Source: Pseudomonas fluorescens (GTDB lineage: Bacteria > Pseudomonadota > Gammaproteobacteria > Pseudomonadales > Pseudomonadaceae). From it: 64,000 nucleotides of DNA. The stretch is from the NCBI RefSeq assembly GCF_040448305.1, contig NZ_CP148752.1, positions 620,001-684,000 of the forward strand, read 5' to 3'. A model generated the notes under the pieces. The model made no database searches, was not told the DNA's origin, and worked only from the letters and a program-made list of their open reading frames with translations. The position numbers and the translations under genes were made by a program. Shown piece after piece: positions 7,151 through 15,024 of this stretch; the stretch's first letter is position 1, and each line of letters starts with the position of its first letter.

Positions 7151-8026
7151 CTAGGTGCGACTCAACACCGTCGTCCACCGCTCGGAAACAATCACCCCAC
7201 CCAAGGTCAACACCCCGCCCACCAGGTGATACAGCGCCAGTTGCTCATGCAGCACCACCGCCGCAATCAATGCGGTAATCAACGGCAGCAAATTGAAAAA
7301 CTGCGTGGTCCGGCTCGGCCCCAAACGCACCACGGCCTGCATCCACGCCAGCGGCGCGACCATCGAAGCCAGCAGGCAGGCGTACAGCACCAGTGGAATG
7401 TTTTGCAGGGTCGGGCCGACTTTCGGTGAGGCGAGGAACAACGGAAACAGCACCACCACGGCCACCAGCACCTGCAAATACAGGAGCACCAGCGGCGGCA
7501 GTTTCAGTTGCCATTTTTTCAACAGGGTGCTGTAGACCGCGTAGGCCAGGGTGGCGATCAGCATCATCGCGTCACCCAGGTTGACCCCGTGTTCGAGCAA
7601 TGCACCAAGGCTGCCGGACGACACCACCACCAGGACACCGGCGAATGACAGCACCGCACCGGCCAAGGCACCCATGGTCAGGCGCTGGCCGAGGCTGATG
7701 ATCGCCATGGCGAGCGACATCAGCGGCATCAGCGACAGGATGATGCCCATGTTGGTGGCCGAGGTCAGGCTCGCGGCGAAGTACGCCAGGCTTTGATAGA
7801 CCGCCATGCCGAGAACACCGAGGACAAAGATCTTGCCCAGTTTCGGGCGGATCAGCGGCCAATGGGCGAGCACCGGTTTGAGCATGAAGGGCGTGAACAG
7901 CAACCCGGCCAGCAGCCAGCGGTAGAAACCGATCTCGGCGGGGAAGATCGCCCCGGCCGACATTTTGGTGATCACGGTGTTGCCGGCCCAGATAAAAATG
8001 GCCAGCAGGGGATAAGCGTATTGCAT
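7151..8026 (-). CDS. EamA/DMT-family exporter
   Basis: A 291-residue integral membrane protein with ten predicted helices in two EamA repeats. It opens PLLAIFIWAGNTVITKMSAG and later has LGPSRTTQFFNLLPLITALIA, the usual C-terminal repeat signature. The start at 8026 (MQYAYP) was preferred because the upstream extension is hydrophilic and reaches into the AraC promoter. It is divergently arranged with an AraC regulator 85 bases away, which may control it. Family members export amino acids or metabolites; the substrate is unknown. Confidence 0.85.
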   Translation of the reverse strand: MQYAYPLLAIFIWAGNTVITKMSAGAIFPAEIGFYRWLLAGLLFTPFMLKPVLAHWPLIRPKLGKIFVLGVLGMAVYQSLAYFAASLTSATNMGIILSLMPLMSLAMAIISLGQRLTMGALAGAVLSFAGVLVVVSSGSLGALLEHGVNLGDAMMLIATLAYAVYSTLLKKWQLKLPPLVLLYLQVLVAVVVLFPLFLASPKVGPTLQNIPLVLYACLLASMVAPLAWMQAVVRLGPSRTTQFFNLLPLITALIAAVVLHEQLALYHLVGGVLTLGGVIVSERWTTVLSRT

Positions 8027-8111
8027 CGGGAAAAACCAGAACGTTAATGAAGGGCAATTATCCGCTTGTCTGGATGCAAGCCTATACTTCGATCCAGACA
8101 ACCGGCCCCTG

Positions 8112-8918
8112 ATGACGGACAGCATGAGCAGTAAACACATCGACCTGCTGGATTTCAGCGAACTGCCATCGGCGGTGTACTTCCGCTATGCCGATTTCGA
8201 CGCCCACGAATACGCTGCGCCCCATCGACATCCCTGGGGGACGCTGGAATACGCCGCCCACGGCGTGCTGCACATGGACGTCGAGGGCAGCCGTTTCATG
8301 TCGCCACCGCAATACGCGGTTTGGGTACCGCCGCAGATCGAGCACAGTTTCTACAGCCACCAACCGGTCAACTACCGCGCGGTGTGCCTGGCACCCAAGG
8401 TCTGCGCCGAACTGCCGCCGCGAGCCTGCACCCTGGCCATCAGCGACATTCTCAAGGCCATCCTCAAGGACTTCGCCGCCCGGGACGTGAAAATCCCCGA
8501 ACAGGCCGCCGATCAGCGTCTGGCCCAGGTATTGGTGGACCAGCTGCAACAGGCCCCGGTGCACGAGTGCTACCTGCCCTATGCCAGCAGCCCCGGATTG
8601 CTCGGGATTCTCGAAGCGTTGCAGGGCGAGCCTGGGGATAACCGGCCCCTGTCGGTATGGGCTGCACGCATCCATGTCAGTGAGCGCACCCTGGCGCGGC
8701 AGTTCGTGCGGGAACTGGGCATGAGTTTCGGTGAGTGGCGCCAGCGCCTGCGTTTTCTGGCGGCGATCGAAGCGCTGGATAGCCCGCGCAGCATTCAGGA
8801 AATCGCCTTCGACATGGGCTACAGCACCGGCTCGGCGTTTATCGCGATGTTCCAGCGCCAGGCCGGGTGTACGCCGGAGCAGTATCGGCGCAGCCATCTG
8901 GAGAACAGGAAGGTGTAA
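8112..8918 (+). CDS. AraC-family regulator with cupin-like sensor domain
   Basis: A 268-residue protein. The N-terminal part (about residues 15-100) is a cupin-type domain (APHRHPWGTLEYAAHG). The C-terminal part (about 165-262) holds two helix-turn-helix motifs: LSVWAARIHVSERTLARQF and the signature SIQEIAFDMGYSTGSAFIAMF. It closely resembles regulators that sit divergent to EamA exporters in pseudomonads, so regulation of the adjacent exporter is likely. In-frame starts at codons 1 and 5 are possible; the first is used here. The ligand is unknown. Confidence 0.85.
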   Translation: MTDSMSSKHIDLLDFSELPSAVYFRYADFDAHEYAAPHRHPWGTLEYAAHGVLHMDVEGSRFMSPPQYAVWVPPQIEHSFYSHQPVNYRAVCLAPKVCAELPPRACTLAISDILKAILKDFAARDVKIPEQAADQRLAQVLVDQLQQAPVHECYLPYASSPGLLGILEALQGEPGDNRPLSVWAARIHVSERTLARQFVRELGMSFGEWRQRLRFLAAIEALDSPRSIQEIAFDMGYSTGSAFIAMFQRQAGCTPEQYRRSHLENRKV

Positions 8919-8982
8919 CAGGGGTTGTCTACACTCCAGTACAAGGCCGCGCCCTTCGGTGTGGCGACCAGGAGAAAACACC

Positions 8983-9288
8983 ATGAAGATGATGCGTGTC
9001 CCTTTGTTGATGATCGGTTTGCTGCTCTGTTCCCAAGGCTTTGCTGCTACAGCCCAACAGGAAAAGATGACTACCTGCAATGCCGACGCTACGGCTAAAA
9101 GTCTCAAGGGCGACGAGCGCAAAGTCTTCATGAGCACCTGCCTGAAGGCGACTCCGCCGGCAAACGATGCCGCTAAGGTCCTGACCCCACAGCAAGAAAA
9201 GATGAAGACCTGCAACGCCGACGCCGCCACCAAAGCCCTCAAGGGTGATGAGCGCAAGGTGTTCATGAGTGAGTGCCTGAAGAAGTAA
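8983..9288 (+). CDS. PsiF-repeat periplasmic protein
   Basis: A 101-residue protein with a signal peptide (MKMMRVPLLMIGLLLCSQGFA, cut near residue 21). It is followed by two copies of a roughly 33-residue PsiF repeat (QQEKMxTCNADAxxKxLKGDERKVFMSxCLK). Each copy has two cysteines that probably form a disulfide. GGAGAAAA lies 8 bases before the ATG. E. coli PsiF is phosphate-starvation inducible, but no Pho box was recognised here. The function is not established for any member I know of. Confidence 0.85.
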   Translation: MKMMRVPLLMIGLLLCSQGFAATAQQEKMTTCNADATAKSLKGDERKVFMSTCLKATPPANDAAKVLTPQQEKMKTCNADAATKALKGDERKVFMSECLKK

Positions 9289-9307
9289 TAAACACAGGGC
9301 TGAAAAA

Positions 9308-9404
9308 TGTGGGAGCTGTGAGGACCCCATCGCGAGCAGGCTCGCTCCCACAGTGGGACTGAGCACACAGGACAAAGGTGGGAGCGAGCCTGCTCGCGAA
9401 GAGG
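9308..9404. repeat. REP doublet with an extra partial arm
   Basis: A truncated TGTGGGAGCTGTGAG arm precedes ATCGCGAGCAGGCTCGCTCCCACAG and GGTGGGAGCGAGCCTGCTCGCGA. The outer ends are CGCGA, the short-loop class. Confidence 0.85.
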
Positions 9405-9528
9405 TCGCAAAAGGCACTGCAAAAAATCCTGACCACCCCACTAAGGTCGCCCCACACAATCCCTAGTGCTCGCACCGGATCGCTGGCAGACTGCCAATCC
9501 TTTTTACGCCGTTCGTTTTTGAGGCTGT

Positions 9529-10542
9529 ATGCCAACGTTTTCTCAGCGTCAAGTCTTGCTGGTCATCAGCTGGGTCATCATTTTTGGTGGGCTGCTGCTG
9601 GTCCTGCCACTGCGATTGCTGCCCAGCCTGCTCGCCGGGTTGCTGGTGTTCGAACTGGTCAACATGCTCACCCCGCAACTGCAACGGCTGATCGAAGGCC
9701 GGCGCGCGCGCTGGCTGGCGGTGGCGTTGCTGGGGACTCTGATTGTCAGCGTGCTGTCGCTGATCTTTGCCGGTGCCTTCAGCTTCCTGCTGCACGAGGC
9801 GGAAAACCCCGGTGCTTCCCTCGACAAGTTCATGGGGGTGGTCGACCGCGCACGCGGGCAATTGCCACCGTTCATCGACGCCTACCTGCCGGCCAGTGCT
9901 GCGGAGTTCCGCGTGGCGATTGGCGAGTGGGTCAGCAAACACCTCAGTGATTTGCAACTGGTGGGCAAGGACGCGGCGCACATGTTCGTGACCTTGCTGA
10001 TCGGCATGGTGCTGGGTGCGATCATTGCCTTGCAGCGTGTGCCGGACCTGACCAAGCGCAAACCGTTGGCTGCGGCGCTGTTCGAACGCCTGAGCCTGCT
10101 GGTCCAGGCGTTTCGCAACATCGTGTTCGCCCAGATCAAGATTTCCCTGCTCAACACTGTCTTCACCGGGATTTTCCTGGCGGTGGTGCTGCCGATGTTC
10201 GGTATCAAGCTGCCGCTGACCAAAACCCTGATCGTGCTGACGTTCCTGCTCGGCCTGTTGCCAGTGATCGGCAACCTGATGTCGAACACCCTGATTACCA
10301 TCGTCGGTTTGTCGTTGTCGATCTGGGTCGCTGTGGCGGCGCTGGGTTACCTGATTGTTATCCACAAGCTCGAATACTTCCTCAACGCGCGCATCGTCGG
10401 CGGGCAGATCAGTGCCAAGTCGTGGGAGTTGCTGCTGGCGATGCTGGTGTTCGAGGCCGCGTTCGGCCTGCCGGGGGTGGTGGCGGGGCCGATTTATTAT
10501 GCGTACCTGAAGAGCGAGTTGAAGCAGGTGGGGATGGTTTGA
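9529..10542 (+). CDS. AI-2E family transporter (PerM/YdiK type)
   Basis: A 337-residue inner-membrane protein with about eight hydrophobic segments and a soluble region around residues 85-150. The C-terminal signature region VFTGIFLAVVLPMFGIKLP, LLPVIGNLMSNT and GLPGVVAGPIYYAYLK fits the AI-2E/PerM family. Members have been linked to autoinducer-2 or ion export, but most are uncharacterised. GAGG 6 bases upstream supports the ATG at 9529. It is monocistronic, flanked by REP doublets on both sides. The transported molecule is unknown. Confidence 0.85.
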   Translation: MPTFSQRQVLLVISWVIIFGGLLLVLPLRLLPSLLAGLLVFELVNMLTPQLQRLIEGRRARWLAVALLGTLIVSVLSLIFAGAFSFLLHEAENPGASLDKFMGVVDRARGQLPPFIDAYLPASAAEFRVAIGEWVSKHLSDLQLVGKDAAHMFVTLLIGMVLGAIIALQRVPDLTKRKPLAAALFERLSLLVQAFRNIVFAQIKISLLNTVFTGIFLAVVLPMFGIKLPLTKTLIVLTFLLGLLPVIGNLMSNTLITIVGLSLSIWVAVAALGYLIVIHKLEYFLNARIVGGQISAKSWELLLAMLVFEAAFGLPGVVAGPIYYAYLKSELKQVGMV

Positions 10543-10570
10543 TCAGGTAGACATCTGTTGTCTGGCAGAC

Positions 10571-10648
10571 CCCCATCGCGAGCAGGCTCGCTCCCACAAT
10601 AGTCCTGTGTTCGCAGGTCAATGTGGGAGCGAGCCTGCTCGCGATGGA
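10571..10648. repeat. REP doublet
   Basis: CATCGCGAGCAGGCTCGCTCCCACA and TGTGGGAGCGAGCCTGCTCGCGATGG are exact inverted copies separated by about 25 bases between two convergent genes. Confidence 0.9.
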
Positions 10649-10665
10649 GGCGCCTCGGTTTTGGA

Positions 10666-11940
10666 TCAGTCCATCGAGCCGTAGCGCTTTGCCGCCTCGA
10701 TCGCCAGACCGCTACCGATACTGCCAAAGATATTCCCTTCCACATGCCGAGCATTCGGCAGCATCGCCGAAACGCTGTTGCGCAGCGCCGGAATCCCGCT
10801 CGAACCACCGGTGAAGAACACCGTATCGACCTGATCGACCCGCACATCGGCGTCTGCCAGCAGTTGGGTGACGCTGTTGCGCACGCGTTCAAGCAGGTTG
10901 TCGATGGCCGACTCGAACAGAGCCCGGCTCAGCTCCACACTCAAACCGGCTTCGATGCGGTCCAGCGGCACGTGGCGATTCTCGGCGTGGGTCAGCTGGA
11001 TCTTGGTTTCTTCCACTTCCATCGCCAGCCAGTGCCCGGCGCGCTGTTCGATCAGCTTGAACAGACGGTCGATACCGCCGGTGTCTTCAATGTCGTAGCG
11101 CATGCTGCCCAGGGCCAGTTGCGATTTCTGCGAGTACACCGAGTTGATGGTGTGCCAGGTCGCCAGGTTCATGTGGTGACTGGTCGGCATGTAGGCGCCG
11201 CTCTTCATGCGGCTGCCGTAGCCGAACAGCGGCATCAGGCCTTGCAGGCTGAGCTGTTTGTCAAAGTCGGTTCCGCCGATGTGCACACCGCCAGTGGCGA
11301 GGATGTCCTCGTGGCGGTTATCCACGCCCCGACGCTCCGGCGACAGGCGCACCAGCGAGAAGTCGGATGTACCACCGCCGATGTCGACGATCAGTACCAG
11401 CTCTTCTTTCTCGATGGTCGACTCGTAGTCGAACGCAGCGGCAATCGGCTCGTACTGGAACGAGACTTCCTTGAAGCCGATCTTGCGTGCCACGTCGACC
11501 AGGGTGTCTTCGGCTTCCTTGTCGGCCATCGGGTCATCGTCGACAAAAAACACCGGACGACCCAGCACCACTTCTTCGAATTCCCGACCGGCGGCCGCTT
11601 CGGCGCGGCTCTTGAGCTGGCCGATGAACAGCCCGAGCAGGTCCTTGAACGGCATCGCCGTGCCCAGGACGCTGGTGTCGTGCTTGATCAGCTTGGAACC
11701 CAGCAGGCTCTTGAGCGAGCGCATCAGGCGGCCTTCGTAGCCTTCCAGGTACTCGTGCAGCGCCAGCCGGCCGTACACCGGGCGGCGCTCTTCGATATTG
11801 AAGAAGACCACTGACGGCAGAGTGATCTTGTCGTCCTCCAGCGCGATCAGCGTTTCCACGCCGGGGCGCAGCCAGCCGACAGTGGAGTTGGACGTGCCAA
11901 AGTCGATACCCAAGGCACGGGCTGGAGATGCGTTGTTCAT
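10666..11940 (-). CDS. yegD: Hsp70-like ATPase of the YegD type
   Basis: A 424-residue protein. The actin/Hsp70 ATPase motifs are in order: GIDFGTSNSTVGW at residues 11-23 (phosphate 1), LVLIVDIGGGTSDFSLV (phosphate 2) and VFFTGGSSGIPALRN (adenosine). At this length it is essentially a nucleotide-binding domain with insertions. It lacks the DnaK substrate-binding domain and lid, like E. coli YegD (about 450 residues). It is head-to-head with cbpA, which encodes a J-domain protein, across a 296-base gap holding a heat-shock-type promoter. Whether CbpA stimulates this ATPase is an open inference. No client is known. Confidence 0.85.
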   Translation of the reverse strand: MNNASPARALGIDFGTSNSTVGWLRPGVETLIALEDDKITLPSVVFFNIEERRPVYGRLALHEYLEGYEGRLMRSLKSLLGSKLIKHDTSVLGTAMPFKDLLGLFIGQLKSRAEAAAGREFEEVVLGRPVFFVDDDPMADKEAEDTLVDVARKIGFKEVSFQYEPIAAAFDYESTIEKEELVLIVDIGGGTSDFSLVRLSPERRGVDNRHEDILATGGVHIGGTDFDKQLSLQGLMPLFGYGSRMKSGAYMPTSHHMNLATWHTINSVYSQKSQLALGSMRYDIEDTGGIDRLFKLIEQRAGHWLAMEVEETKIQLTHAENRHVPLDRIEAGLSVELSRALFESAIDNLLERVRNSVTQLLADADVRVDQVDTVFFTGGSSGIPALRNSVSAMLPNARHVEGNIFGSIGSGLAIEAAKRYGSMD

Positions 11941-12035
11941 GTCTTTCAGGTTCCGGTTAAAAAACGGCCGCGCAGTGTATGTCAGAGCGCGCCAGATTCG
12001 AAGGCCGGTTATCTGCTAAATCTCGCCTGATGATC

Positions 12036-12064
12036 CTTGAAAGACGAACCATCACCCCCAAACT
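12036..12064 (+). promoter_or_regulatory. Probable sigma-32 heat-shock promoter for cbpA
   Basis: CTTGAAA (12036-12042), a 13-base spacer and CCCCAAACT (12056-12064) match the RpoH consensus CTTGAAA-N11-16-CCCCATNT with a perfect -35. It would start transcription near 12071, giving a leader of about 165 bases to cbpA. Confidence 0.65.
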
Positions 12065-12236
12065 ACCCTGCATCAACCGGACAACCGCGGGAGTGCTTGC
12101 AAGAAGCCCCGCCGGCTGCCGATAAACTTCTGCCGCGCCGCCCGGTCACAAACTTGAGATCGGTCAGACCAATGGCTGCAAACAAGCGCATGCTGTGGCC
12201 CGTGACGCGATTTGATAACGGATGGTGATTCCCGCG

Positions 12237-13181
12237 ATGGACTTCAAAGACTATTACAAGATTCTCGGTGTGGAACCGACCGCAGACGACAAGGCGATCA
12301 AGGCCGCCTATCGCAAGCTTGCGCGTAAATACCACCCCGACGTCAGCAAGGAAAAGGACGCAGAGTCCCGGTTCAAGGACGCCTCGGAAGCTTATGAAGC
12401 ACTGAAAAGCGCCGACAAGCGCGCCGAGTACGATGATTTGCGCCGCTATGGCCAGCATGGCCAACCGTTCCAGGGACCACCAGGCTGGCAAAGCCGTGGC
12501 GGTTTCGGTGGCGGTGGCCAGGACACGGGCGATTTCTCGGACTTCTTCAGTTCGATCTTCGGCAACCGTGGGCCAGGCTTTGATGGTGGACAATCGCGTC
12601 GCAGTACCGGACGTCGAGGGCAAGACGTGGAAATGGAACTTGGGGTTTTTCTTGAGGAAACACTGTCGACCGAATCGAAGAAGGTCACCTTCCAGGTGCC
12701 GCAGTACAACGCGGCTGGCCAGCATGTGAGCAACACCAGCAAAAGCCTGAACGTGAAGATTCCGGCCGGTGTGAGCGATGGCGAGCGCATTCGCCTCAAG
12801 GGGCAGGGCGCTCCGGGTGTCGGTGGCGGGGCCAATGGCGACCTGTACCTGACGATCCGTTTTGCACCGCACCCGAAATTCGACGTCGAAGGCGAGAACC
12901 TGATCATCACCTTGCCACTGGCACCGTGGGAGCTGGCGCTGGGCGCTGAAGTCGCCGTGCCGACCCTGACGGGCAAGATCAACCTCAAGGTCCCGGCCGG
13001 CAGCCAGAACGGCCAGCGCATGCGTGCCAAGGGCCATGGCCTGATGAACAAGGCCGGTGAGCGTGGTTACCTGTTCGTGCAGTTGAAGGCCGTGATGCCG
13101 AAGAAATCCGACGATGACATCAAGGCCCTGTGGCAGGAGCTGGCGAAAAAAGCCGCGTTCGACCCGCGAGAGCATTTTTGA
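12237..13181 (+). CDS. cbpA: Curved DNA-binding protein / DnaJ-type co-chaperone
   Basis: A 314-residue protein. The J domain occupies residues 1-70 with the HPD triad in ARKYHPDVSKE. It is followed by a Gly-rich linker (GGFGGGGQDTGDFSDFF) and two C-terminal substrate-binding domains (about 120-290). There is no zinc-finger region, which separates CbpA from DnaJ. The start at 12237 (MDFKDYYKILG) is the conserved family start; another in-frame ATG lies 15 bases upstream. CbpA acts with Hsp70 and also binds curved DNA in the nucleoid. cbpM follows 27 bases later, so the pair is an operon. Confidence 0.9.
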   Translation: MDFKDYYKILGVEPTADDKAIKAAYRKLARKYHPDVSKEKDAESRFKDASEAYEALKSADKRAEYDDLRRYGQHGQPFQGPPGWQSRGGFGGGGQDTGDFSDFFSSIFGNRGPGFDGGQSRRSTGRRGQDVEMELGVFLEETLSTESKKVTFQVPQYNAAGQHVSNTSKSLNVKIPAGVSDGERIRLKGQGAPGVGGGANGDLYLTIRFAPHPKFDVEGENLIITLPLAPWELALGAEVAVPTLTGKINLKVPAGSQNGQRMRAKGHGLMNKAGERGYLFVQLKAVMPKKSDDDIKALWQELAKKAAFDPREHF

Positions 13182-13208
13182 TCCCTTAGAACCAAGGAGT
13201 CACTGACT

Positions 13209-13514
13209 ATGAGCAGTCCCCTGATCGTTCAACTGGACATGGCAGAATTCTGTGAGGCGGCCGGGCTGTCGGACGTCTACGTGATCGAAATCGTCGAGCA
13301 CGGCATCCTCGAACCTCAGGGTGCTCAGCCCAAGGACTGGGTTTTCAACGACTACGAGCTGACCCTGGCCAAGCGCGCCGCCAAGCTGCGGCGCGACCTT
13401 GACCTGGAATGGGAAGGCGTCGCCCTGGCGCTGGACCTGTTAGAAGAAGTCCAGCAACTGCGGGCCGAGAACCGCATGCTCAAGCAGCGATTGGGGCGGT
13501 TGGTGGTGGAGTAG
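13209..13514 (+). CDS. cbpM: Chaperone modulator CbpM
   Basis: A 101-residue protein with AAGGAG 9 bases before the ATG. It has a MerR-like helical N-terminus (MAEFCEAAGLSDVYVIEIVEHGI) and a C-terminal coiled coil (LLEEVQQLRAENRMLKQRL). CbpM binds the J domain of CbpA and inhibits both its co-chaperone and DNA-binding activity. Position directly after cbpA and the expected size make the call secure. Confidence 0.9.
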   Translation: MSSPLIVQLDMAEFCEAAGLSDVYVIEIVEHGILEPQGAQPKDWVFNDYELTLAKRAAKLRRDLDLEWEGVALALDLLEEVQQLRAENRMLKQRLGRLVVE

Positions 13515-13550
13515 GCGTTCAGGTATTTCTTTGCTGTCCGTTCGGACGCT

Positions 13551-13627
13551 ATCGCGAGCAGGCTCGCTCCCACATTGGTTTGTGCCGTGATCAAAATCCC
13601 CTGTGGGAGCGAGCCTGCTCGCGAAGA
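13551..13627. repeat. REP doublet
   Basis: TATCGCGAGCAGGCTCGCTCCCACA and TGTGGGAGCGAGCCTGCTCGCGA in inverted orientation between two convergent genes. Confidence 0.9.
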
Positions 13628-13649
13628 ACGATAACGCGGTCTTGCGCCA

Positions 13650-14777
13650 TCACACCTTCCTGGGCAACACCACGGTAAACGTCGTGCCATCAATCTCGCT
13701 GGAGCTGACTCCAATCGTCCCCTCATGAGCATCGACCACTTCCTTGACGATAAACAACCCCAACCCAAGGCTGGTAGTAGGCTCGCCGAGTTCTTCGCTG
13801 GCACTGCGCACCAGCGGATCGAAAATCGTCGGGATCGCATCGGAGGGGATCGGGGCTCCGTCGTTGTGCACCGTCAGTCGGACGCTGTCGGCCTCGCCCT
13901 CGAGGCACAGCGTCACCTCGCGTTTGCTTGAGCCATGCTGCAAGGCATTGCCGATCAGGTTTTGCAGCATCTGATCGAGTCGGCGTGGGTCCCAGTTGCC
14001 GCGGGTGTCACCCTGTACATCCAGGGTCGGATTGCATTCCGGTTGACTGGCGCAGGCCCGGGCAATGGCTTCACGCGCCGCTTCGGCCAGGTCCATGGGC
14101 GCCGGCTCGATCGGCAGGCGCTTGCCCAGGCGGCTGCGCACCAGTTCCAGCAAGTCCCCGACCATCACCGCGAGGTGCCCGGTACTGCGCAGGATATTGA
14201 CCGCGCACTTGAGCGCATCACCTTCGAGCGCGGCTTTGCGCAGCAGTATCTCGGTGGACATGCTCACCGCCTGCAGGGGCGCGCGCAGGTCATGGCCGAG
14301 GATCGCCAGAAAAATGTCCCGCGAACGATTGACCTGCTCGGCATACGTGGCCGTGGACTCGGCGAGGGCTTCGTCGATGGCTTCGTTGAAACGGATCATG
14401 TCCTGGAAGTAGGCCAGGTCAGGCGATTGCAGGCTGTTGACCCAAAGGCGGATGACACAGGCGCGCAAATGACGGAATTCACTGGTCATCTGCACCAGAT
14501 CAAAACCCAATGTATGGCGCAGTTCGCCGTGGCTGGCGCCGGCCTCGTCGAGGCTGGGGGTTTTCTCCGGTCCTTCGCCACGCGCCTTGGCCGCTTGTTC
14601 GGCAGGAGTCTGGGGTTTGCACATGTCCCGGGCCGCGGCCAGCAGGATCGACCGGGCATGGTCGCGCAAGGCAACGCGGTCCATGGTTTCGGCTGCCGGG
14701 GTGATGGTTTTGGCAAACAGTTCCCACTCATCGACGATGCGATCAGCGTGTAACACGATGAACTCGGAAAGACGCAT
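13650..14777 (-). CDS. Soluble sensor histidine kinase with RsbRD-like N-terminal domain
   Basis: A 375-residue protein from the ATG at 14777 (MRLSEFIVLHADRIVDEWE). There is no membrane segment. The helical N-terminal region (residues 1-145) resembles the RsbRD_N/globin-like sensor family. The phosphoacceptor H-box is DIFLAILGHDLRAPLQAVS. The ATPase domain shows MLQNLIGNALQHG (N-box), DGAPIPSD (a G1 variant) and TTSLGLGLFIVKEVV (G2). No response regulator gene is adjacent, so it is an orphan kinase. Its signal and partner are unknown. Related kinases in pseudomonads are often called simply ATP-binding proteins. Confidence 0.8.
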   Translation of the reverse strand: MRLSEFIVLHADRIVDEWELFAKTITPAAETMDRVALRDHARSILLAAARDMCKPQTPAEQAAKARGEGPEKTPSLDEAGASHGELRHTLGFDLVQMTSEFRHLRACVIRLWVNSLQSPDLAYFQDMIRFNEAIDEALAESTATYAEQVNRSRDIFLAILGHDLRAPLQAVSMSTEILLRKAALEGDALKCAVNILRSTGHLAVMVGDLLELVRSRLGKRLPIEPAPMDLAEAAREAIARACASQPECNPTLDVQGDTRGNWDPRRLDQMLQNLIGNALQHGSSKREVTLCLEGEADSVRLTVHNDGAPIPSDAIPTIFDPLVRSASEELGEPTTSLGLGLFIVKEVVDAHEGTIGVSSSEIDGTTFTVVLPRKV

Positions 14778-15024
14778 GGCAGTTACCTGAGCATGAACCG
14801 GAGGCAGCGAGTCGAATAGTAGTCCCTTTGCCGAAAAAAACACGCCCGCTCATGCAGAGGCACAGGCGGACATGCCGATGGCGGTAGATATATGTTTTTG
14901 GCTCCCTGATTTTCGATCCCACGGAGCCATTTCAGGGGGGCGGTCAAGCAGCTATTTGGACTTTTGTTTCAGGTGCAGGTGAATAAGCTGGTGGTTCTTT
15001 TCCTGTCATCAAGGTGATTCAAAA

